Below are positions 58,518 through 64,000 of a stretch of DNA of 64,000 nucleotides, in pieces; position 1 is the first letter of the stretch; each line of letters begins with the position of its first letter. The translations under genes were made by a program, and so were the position numbers. This DNA comes from Nonomuraea fuscirosea (GTDB lineage Bacteria; Actinomycetota; Actinomycetes; Streptosporangiales; Streptosporangiaceae), in the NCBI RefSeq assembly GCF_003001935.1, contig NZ_PVNG01000001.1:310001-374000 (forward strand), given 5' to 3'. The notes beneath the pieces were generated by a model that saw only the letters and a program-made list of their open reading frames with translations, was not told the DNA's origin and did not search any database.

Positions 58518-60874
58518 CGACGAAGCTGTTCGGCGAGCCCGTGCAGCGGCGCGAGGATCCGCGGCTGCTCACCGGGCAGGGCCGCTACCTCGACGACCTG
58601 GGCCGGGAGGCGCTGGCGGCGGCGTTCGTGCGCTCGCCGCACGCCCACGCCCGCATCCGCGACATCGACGTCGGCCCCGCACTCGACGTGGAGGGGCTCG
58701 TCGCCGTCTACACCTGGGAGGACCTGCCGGAACGGGTCGGCCGGGCGCTGCCGCTGCTCATCCCGCACCCCGCGCTGACTCACGGGCGCACCGCGTACCC
58801 CCTGGCCAGGGAGGTCGTCAGGCACGTCGGCGAGCCGGTGGTCATGGTGGTGGCCACCGACCGGTACGCCGCCGAGGACGCCTGCGCGCTCATCGAGGTC
58901 GACTACGAGCTGCGCAAGCCGGTCGTCGGCCTGGAGGAGGCCGTGCACGGGGCCCAGCTCGTGCACGAGGACGTGCCCGGCAACGTCGGCGCGCACCTCG
59001 TCCAGGAGGTCCCGGCGCCCGGCGGGCACGGCGCGAGGGAGGCGATCGAGGCCGCGCCGCACACGCTGTCCTTCCGGCTCGACATCGAGCGCAGCGCCAG
59101 CATGCCGCTGGAGGGCCGCGGCGTGTACGCCCGCTGGGACGGCCGCGACCTGCGCGTCTACTCCAGCACCCAGACCTCCACCAGCGTCCGCATGGCGGTC
59201 GCCGCCGCGCTCGGCCTGCCGCTGCCCCAGGTCGAGGTGATCGCGCCCGACGTGGGCGGCGGCTTCGGGGTCAAGATCGTGCACCCGTGGCCCGAGGAGG
59301 TGCTCGTCCCCTGGGCCGCGATGACGCTCGGGCGCGAGGTCAAGTGGGCCGAGGACCGGCGCGAGCACTTCATCTCCTCCGCGCACGAGCGGGCCCAGGT
59401 GCAGCACGTGCGGGTGGGGTTCGACGACGAAGGGCGAGTCCTGGGGCTTGACGTCTCGATCCTGCACGATCACGGCGCCTACACGCCGTACGGGATCATC
59501 GTGCCGATCGTCACCTCCACGCAGCTGCTGGGGCCGTACCGGGTGGGCGCCTACCGGGTCGAGTTCACCGCCGTCTACACCAACACCGTGCAGGTGACCC
59601 CCTACCGGGGGGCCGGGCGGCCGCAGGGCGTGTTCTGCATGGAACGCACGATGGACAAGATCGCGCGCCACCTGGGCAAGGACCGCACCGCCGTCAGGGA
59701 GGCCAACTTCATCCGCCCCGAGGAGTTCCCGTACGACCAGGGGATGATCTTCCAGGACGGGCGGCCGCTCATCTACGACAGCGGCGACTACCCCGAGATG
59801 CTCCGCATGATCAAGGAGCTGATCGGCTGGGACTCCTTCGAACGGCGTCCCGGCCGGGGCATCGGGATCGGCTGCTACGTCGAGGGCACCGGCGTCGGCC
59901 CGTACGAGGGCGGCCACGTGCAGATCACCTCCGACGGCCGGGTGCACGTCTCCACCGGCCTCACCTCGCAGGGGCAGGGCCACGAGACGGCCTTCGCCCA
60001 GATCGCCGCGGCCGAGCTGGGCGTGCCCATCGAGCGCGTCAGCGTGGTCACCGGCGACACCCGCAGGTTCGCCTACGCGGTCGGCACGTTCGCCTCCCGC
60101 GCCGCCGTGGTCAGCGGCAACGCCATCGCGCTGGCCTGCCGCAAGGTGCGCGAGAAGGCGCTGCGCATCGCCGCCGACGCCCTGGAGGCCGACCCGGCCG
60201 ACCTCGACATCGCCGACGGCCTCGTGCACGTGGCCGGCACCCCGTCCGCGTCCATCCCGCTGTCCACGGTGGCGGTGCTGGCCAACCCGCTGCGGTACGC
60301 CTTCGACGAGGAGGCGGCCAAGGCCACCCAGTTCTCCGGCACCGCCTCGCCCGACCGGCCGCCGGTGGCCGAGGGCGAGGAGCCGGGGCTGGAGGGGCGC
60401 GACTACTACTCGCCGATCAGGTCCACGTTCGCGGCCGGCATGCACGCCGCCGTCGTCGAGACCGACCCGGACACCGCCGAGATCAAGGTCGTCCGGTACG
60501 CGGTCGTGCACGACTGCGGCCGGCTGATCAACCCCATGATCGTCGAGGGGCAGATCCACGGCGGCGTCGCCCAGGGCATCGGCGGCGCCCTGTACGAGCG
60601 CATGGTCTACGACCAGCACGGCCAGCTCGTCAACGCCTCCTTCATGGACTTCCTGATGCCGTACGCCACCGAGGTCCCGCACGTCGAGACCGATCACCTG
60701 GAGACGCCCTCGCCGCTCAACCCGCTCGGCATCAAGGGCGCGGGCGAGGCCGGCGTGATCCCCGTCTCGGCCGTGATCGCCTCGGCCGTCGAGGACGCCG
60801 AGGGCTTCGCGGTCGACCGCATGCCCATCTCCCCGTCCGAGCTGTTCGAGGCGAGGCGGCGCAACCGCGGGTGA
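58514..60874 (+). CDS. molybdenum hydroxylase large (Mo-binding) subunit
   Basis: This 786-residue CoxL/XdhB-like subunit has cofactor motifs GGGFGVKI (about residue 251), PYRGAGRPQGVFCMER (about 364) and GQGHETAFAQIAAAELG, plus the catalytic Glu near GIKGAGEAGVIP (about 744). The loop PYRGAGR is like the GAGR form of CoxL-like enzymes and unlike the CSFR loop of true CO dehydrogenase. Substrate is therefore probably an N-heterocycle or aldehyde; next to NCS2 permeases and PucR a purine (hypoxanthine or xanthine) is likely but not proven. Confidence 0.92.
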   Translation: MTTKLFGEPVQRREDPRLLTGQGRYLDDLGREALAAAFVRSPHAHARIRDIDVGPALDVEGLVAVYTWEDLPERVGRALPLLIPHPALTHGRTAYPLAREVVRHVGEPVVMVVATDRYAAEDACALIEVDYELRKPVVGLEEAVHGAQLVHEDVPGNVGAHLVQEVPAPGGHGAREAIEAAPHTLSFRLDIERSASMPLEGRGVYARWDGRDLRVYSSTQTSTSVRMAVAAALGLPLPQVEVIAPDVGGGFGVKIVHPWPEEVLVPWAAMTLGREVKWAEDRREHFISSAHERAQVQHVRVGFDDEGRVLGLDVSILHDHGAYTPYGIIVPIVTSTQLLGPYRVGAYRVEFTAVYTNTVQVTPYRGAGRPQGVFCMERTMDKIARHLGKDRTAVREANFIRPEEFPYDQGMIFQDGRPLIYDSGDYPEMLRMIKELIGWDSFERRPGRGIGIGCYVEGTGVGPYEGGHVQITSDGRVHVSTGLTSQGQGHETAFAQIAAAELGVPIERVSVVTGDTRRFAYAVGTFASRAAVVSGNAIALACRKVREKALRIAADALEADPADLDIADGLVHVAGTPSASIPLSTVAVLANPLRYAFDEEAAKATQFSGTASPDRPPVAEGEEPGLEGRDYYSPIRSTFAAGMHAAVVETDPDTAEIKVVRYAVVHDCGRLINPMIVEGQIHGGVAQGIGGALYERMVYDQHGQLVNASFMDFLMPYATEVPHVETDHLETPSPLNPLGIKGAGEAGVIPVSAVIASAVEDAEGFAVDRMPISPSELFEARRRNRG

Positions 60875-60884
60875 CGGGGGTGGG

Positions 60885-61898
60885 ATGATCGGCGCCATGC
60901 GTGCCCCCGACTCCGGTCTGACCGCCTTCCCCGACGTGCCCGGCGACGTCCGCCTGATCGACCTGGCCTGGAACGAGATCGCCGAGGTGCCCGGCTGGGT
61001 GGCCGGGCTCGCCGCGCTGGAGGAGCTCCGCCTCGACGGCAACGGCCTGCGCACGCTGCCCGACCTGTCCGGGCTGACCGCGCTGCGCGCGCTGCACCTC
61101 GACGGCAACGCGCTGACGTCCTTCCCCGCCTGCCCGCCCGGTCTGGAGAGCCTCTTCCTGTACGGCAACCGCCTCGCCGGACTCCCCGGCCGGCTGCCGG
61201 CGACGCTCAGGCACCTGCACGTAGGCGCGAACGGCCTCACCGCGCTCCCGGACACGCTCTGGAAGCTGACCGGCCTCGAATCGCTCAACGTGGCCCAGAA
61301 CGCGCTCACGGAGCTCCCCGCGGGCATCGGCGCGCTGGCCCGGCTGCGCATGCTCGACCTGGGCCACAACCGGCTCACCGAGATCCCGCCCGAACTCGGC
61401 GACCTGCCGCTGACCGACTACCTCTACCTCAGCGACAACCTCTTCACCGAGGTGCCGGAGTCGATCGGGCGGCTCGACCGGCTGGCCTACCTCAACCTGA
61501 CCGACAACCGGATCACCCGCCTGCCCGCCTCGCTCGGCTCCATGACGGCGCTGGTGGAGCTGCGGCTCTACGGCAACCGGCTGGAGTCGCTGCCGGAGAC
61601 GATCGGCGACCTGCCCCGGCTGCGTGAGCTGCACCTCCAGGGCAACCGGCTGCGGGAGCTGCCCGGACGGCTGCCGGAGAAGCTGAAGGTGCTGGATCTC
61701 CGCGACAACCGGCTCGGCCGGCTGCCGGAGTCGCTGCCCGCCGGGCTGAAGCAGCTCGACCTGCGTGACAACCGGCTGCGCGACCTGCCGGACACCCTGC
61801 CCGACCTGGAGAAACTCGATCTGCGCTGGAACAAGCTGGACGGTGAGCCGCAGGTGCTGGCCCGGCTCGAAGCGCGCGGGTGCGTCGTGCTGAGGTGA
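60885..61898 (+). CDS. leucine-rich repeat protein
   Basis: This 337-residue protein consists of about 13 LRRs of 20-23 residues (LxxLxLxxNxLxxLP, as in LRELHLQGNRLRELPGRLPE). No signal peptide or membrane helix is seen, so it is cytoplasmic, with no catalytic domain. It resembles the LRR part of bacterial effector-like or Ras-GTPase-linked scaffolds. ATG 60885 is used; 60897 is an alternative. Partner unknown. Confidence 0.9.
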   Translation: MIGAMRAPDSGLTAFPDVPGDVRLIDLAWNEIAEVPGWVAGLAALEELRLDGNGLRTLPDLSGLTALRALHLDGNALTSFPACPPGLESLFLYGNRLAGLPGRLPATLRHLHVGANGLTALPDTLWKLTGLESLNVAQNALTELPAGIGALARLRMLDLGHNRLTEIPPELGDLPLTDYLYLSDNLFTEVPESIGRLDRLAYLNLTDNRITRLPASLGSMTALVELRLYGNRLESLPETIGDLPRLRELHLQGNRLRELPGRLPEKLKVLDLRDNRLGRLPESLPAGLKQLDLRDNRLRDLPDTLPDLEKLDLRWNKLDGEPQVLARLEARGCVVLR

Positions 61899-61973
61899 AA
61901 CCGGGAGCACCCCACCGCGAACCGGAGTCGTCCGGCGGTGAACCGCGCCGGGCGGGCCTGCGTACCCTCGCAC

Positions 61974-62399
61974 ATGACGACATTTCCACGTCTGGCCGCT
62001 TTCGCGCTGCTGGCCGGACTGGTCGCCGGCTGCTCCTCAGGGGGCGGCTGGAGCGACTACGTCGCAGCAGGCAAGAACCAGCCCCCCAACCCCGCCCCGC
62101 TCACGGTCGAGCAGATCTCCGAGAAGGTCGGCTGCAAGCCGAAGATGCAGGTCGACGCCGACGAGGTCCGTACGGCGTACTGCAAGACCCAGGACGGTGA
62201 GTTCTTCGTCAACACGTTCAAGACGGAGAAGCTCAAGGACGAGTGGATGGACCGGGCCCCCGAGTACAACCCCCATCTGGTCGGACCCAAGTGGACCGTG
62301 CTGGGGCCGTTGAAGGTGCTTGAGACGATCAGGGGACCGCTCAACGGCGACCTGCACCTGACCGACCACCGGGTCTCCAAGACGCCTGCGCCCAAATAG
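61974..62399 (+). CDS. lipoprotein, copy 1 of a tandem pair
   Basis: This 141-residue protein has a lipobox in LVAGCSSGG (Cys about residue 20). The mature region has a conserved VGCKPKMQV...YCKTQDGEFFVNTF pattern with two Cys and ends DLHLTDHR. No known family is recognised. TACCCT five bases upstream of the ATG resembles the -10 box of a leaderless transcript. It is similar in its whole length to the next gene. Confidence 0.82.
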   Translation: MTTFPRLAAFALLAGLVAGCSSGGGWSDYVAAGKNQPPNPAPLTVEQISEKVGCKPKMQVDADEVRTAYCKTQDGEFFVNTFKTEKLKDEWMDRAPEYNPHLVGPKWTVLGPLKVLETIRGPLNGDLHLTDHRVSKTPAPK

Positions 62400-62450
62400 C
62401 CGGACGGTATGAGTCTGAACCGAGGTAGGAAGGGCCGCGTACCCCCGCAC

Positions 62451-62870
62451 ATGACGACAATCCCCCGCCTGACCGCTGTCGCGCTGCTGGCGGCGCTGGT
62501 CGCCGGCTGCTCCTCGGGGAGCGGCGGCGGCTACGTCGCGTCCGCCGGCAAGCTGGCCGGCGCCGCGCCGCTCACGGTCGAGCAGATCTCCGCCAAGGTC
62601 GGCTGCACGCCTCGCATGCAGGTCGACGCCGCCGAGATCCGCACGGGCTTCTGCCGCACACCGGACGGCGAGTTCTTCGTCACGACGTTCGCCAGCCAGA
62701 CCGGCAAGGACGCCTGGATGGACGCCGCTCCCGAGTACAACCCGCACCTGGTGGGCAACCTCTGGACGGTCCTGTCCAGCCGCAAGGTGCTCGACCTGCT
62801 CAAGGAACGGCTCGGCGGCGACCTGCACCTCACCGACCACCGCACCAAGCAGATGAAGGTCGTCGGCTGA
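62451..62870 (+). CDS. lipoprotein, copy 2 of a tandem pair
   Basis: This 139-residue paralogue has the same lipobox (LVAGCSSGS), VGCTPRMQVDA, FCRTPDGEFFVTTF and DLHLTDHR. The 20 bp upstream (GCGTACCC..CGCACATGACGACA) repeat those of copy 1, so the promoter was duplicated too. Function unknown. Confidence 0.82.
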   Translation: MTTIPRLTAVALLAALVAGCSSGSGGGYVASAGKLAGAAPLTVEQISAKVGCTPRMQVDAAEIRTGFCRTPDGEFFVTTFASQTGKDAWMDAAPEYNPHLVGNLWTVLSSRKVLDLLKERLGGDLHLTDHRTKQMKVVG

Positions 62871-62879
62871 CGCACGCCT

Positions 62880-62908
62880 CCGGCCACCGGCCGTGAAACG
62901 GTGGCCGG
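62880..62908. terminator. hairpin between lipoproteins and LacI gene
   Basis: CCGGCCACCG (62880-62889) and CGGTGGCCGG (62899-62908) form a perfect 10-bp stem with a 9-base loop between convergent genes. Confidence 0.75.
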
Positions 62909-62938
62909 CGCGTCTCCCGAACCGCACCCGATCCCCGC

Positions 62939-64000
62939 TCAGGGGCGGGGTGCGGCCGTGGAGGCTCTGACGACCAGCTCGTGCCGGGTACGGCGGCGGC
63001 GCGGGCGGGTGGCGGGCGGCTTGAGCACCAGTTCCAGGGCCTGCCTGCCCATGCCGACCATGGGCAGTCTGACCGTGGTCAGCGCCGGATAGACGTCCCT
63101 GGCCACCGGCACGTCGTCGAACCCGGCCACCGAGATCTCCTCCGGCACCCGCCGCCCGTGGTTGAGCAGCCACGACAGCGCCCCCACCGCCATCGGGTCG
63201 TTGAGCGCGACCACCGCCGTCAGCTCCGGATGGGCGCGTACCAGCCGGGCCGTGGCCGCCGCGCCGCCCTCGCGGGTGAAGTCCCCGTGCACGACCGGCA
63301 CCGACGCCCAGTCGAGCCCGGCCGCCCCGTACGCGGTGCGCAGCCCGGCCAGCCGGTCCTCGACGGTGGTCAGGTTGGCCGGGCCGCCGAGCACGCCGAG
63401 CCGGCGGTGACCCAGGTCGAGCAGGTGGCGCATGAGGGTCGCGCCGCCGGCGGCGTTGTCGGGCAGCACCGCGTCCACCGGCAGGTGGTGCCGGCCGATC
63501 ACCGCGACGCGCCCGCCCGCCGCGGTGAACGAGCGCAGCTCGGCCGCGATGTCGGTCTCGGTGCGCGCGTCCACGTAGCCCGAGCCGGCCAGCACGATCG
63601 AGGTCACCCGGTGCGCCCGCAGCGCGCGGATCCTGGCCAGCTCGGCGCGCGGGTCGCGCTCGGTCTGGCTGATCAGCGCCAGGTAGCCGCGGCTGTCCGT
63701 CTCACGCAGCACGCCCCGCGCGATCTCGCCGAAGTAAGGGTCGCCCACGTCGTGCACGACCAGCCCGACCATGGACGCCTGCCCGCCGGCCAGCGCCCGC
63801 GCGTGGCTGTTGGGCACGTACCCCACCTGAGCGGCGATGGCCCGCACGTGCGCGGCGACCCGGGGGCTCACCCCGGCGCTGCCGGTCATCGCCCGCGAGG
63901 CGGTGGCCAGCGACACCCCGGCCGCCCTGGCCACGTCGATCAGGCGCGGCGGGCCGGACGGCTCGCCGGGAGGAGCGCCGGGAGGAGCGCCGGGAGGAGC
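62939..64000 (-). CDS. LacI-family regulator, 5' end outside window
   Basis: The helix-turn-helix is near the start (LIDVARAAGVSLATASRAMT), followed by the hinge YVPNSHARALAGG and a periplasmic-binding-like effector domain (VGLVVHDVGDPYFGEIARGV, then FDDVPVARDVYPALTTVRLP). The frame stays open to base 64000, where Ala-Pro-Pro-Gly repeats precede the DNA-binding domain, so the start lies beyond. The regulated genes are not in view; the ligand is probably a sugar. Confidence 0.9.
   Translation of the reverse strand, partial: APPGAPPGAPPGEPSGPPRLIDVARAAGVSLATASRAMTGSAGVSPRVAAHVRAIAAQVGYVPNSHARALAGGQASMVGLVVHDVGDPYFGEIARGVLRETDSRGYLALISQTERDPRAELARIRALRAHRVTSIVLAGSGYVDARTETDIAAELRSFTAAGGRVAVIGRHHLPVDAVLPDNAAGGATLMRHLLDLGHRRLGVLGGPANLTTVEDRLAGLRTAYGAAGLDWASVPVVHGDFTREGGAAATARLVRAHPELTAVVALNDPMAVGALSWLLNHGRRVPEEISVAGFDDVPVARDVYPALTTVRLPMVGMGRQALELVLKPPATRPRRRRTRHELVVRASTAAPRP
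63965..64000 (-). repeat. 12-bp tandem repeat coding (APPG)n at the LacI N-terminus
   Basis: Three exact copies of GCCGGGAGGAGC reach the window edge in frame with the LacI gene. They code for an Ala-Pro-Pro-Gly tail ahead of the helix-turn-helix, and more copies may lie outside. Confidence 0.9.

Noticed and set aside
58514..60874. True carbon monoxide dehydrogenase
   Set aside because: The CSFR active-site loop is missing; the loop here is PYRGAGR.

Overview
The window is GC-rich (about 70%) chromosomal DNA of a filamentous actinomycete. The evidence is GTG/TTG starts, GTGA/ATGA stop-start overlaps, a WhiB protein, a Scr1-type XRE regulator with a DUF397 partner, two Ser/Thr kinases, mycothiol-linked DinB-fold enzymes and an iron box of the IdeR/DtxR type. 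The gene content fits Streptosporangiaceae, with Nonomuraea-like organisms my best guess. I see no tRNA, rRNA, CRISPR array, insertion sequence or prophage. This is core and semi-accessory chromosome with several tight operons.

1-5.2 kb: the tail of an ECF sigma factor and a DinB/MDMPI-fold protein that appears to have lost its zinc-finger part, then a His-rich secreted protein, an HD phosphohydrolase, an ankyrin/HEAT protein and a DUF1707/LiaF-like protein. 5.2-8.7 kb (minus strand): a sulfur assimilation operon of sulfite reductase, a small zinc ribbon, APS reductase and a sirohydrochlorin chelatase-like protein, preceded by a 27-residue leader peptide with a Cys-Cys pair near its end. 8.8-14.3 kb: small Cys-rich and membrane proteins, a Ser/Thr kinase, and glyA under a ZTP riboswitch.

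14.4-24.1 kb: a divergent cluster around an IclR regulator. A serine hydrolase and a metal-dependent amidohydrolase lie on the minus strand. A complete oligopeptide-type ABC importer plus a threonine-synthase-like PLP enzyme lie on the plus strand. Two related palindromes about 20 bp apart sit in the shared promoter. This looks like an uptake-and-hydrolysis system for an acylated amino acid or peptide.

24.4-33.5 kb: a CHRD/DUF3455 secreted protein; an ECF sigma/anti-sigma pair with a clear terminator; RsgA; a phosphoribosyltransferase; the ATPase/XRE/DUF397 triad with shared palindromic operators; WhiB with large 3' hairpins; and an iron-boxed sucrase/ferredoxin-like protein. 33.6-47.7 kb: GlpD/TetR/alkyl-DHAP-synthase-like genes, a metallophosphoesterase, a family A DNA polymerase, two MFS exporters, a MOSC gene broken by one amber codon, TetR, and a kinase carrying nine 10-residue Tyr-Ser repeats.

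47.8-60.9 kb: a purine or ureide catabolism region. It holds FdrA/DUF1116/DUF2877 (AllFGH-like, oxamate carbamoyltransferase in E. coli), a divergent PucR regulator, an S4 protein, a NYN nuclease, two tandem NCS2 permeases and a three-subunit molybdenum hydroxylase coupled to the second permease. 60.9-64 kb: a leucine-rich repeat protein, two tandem paralogous lipoproteins and the start of a LacI regulator that runs off the window.

A recurring oddity is short in-frame low-complexity or tandem-repeat DNA at domain boundaries and in spacers (333-532, 2813-2940, 12080-12175, 15350-15490, 24132-24278, 36576-36692, 39480-39600, 44030-44160, 46281-46550, 63965-64000).
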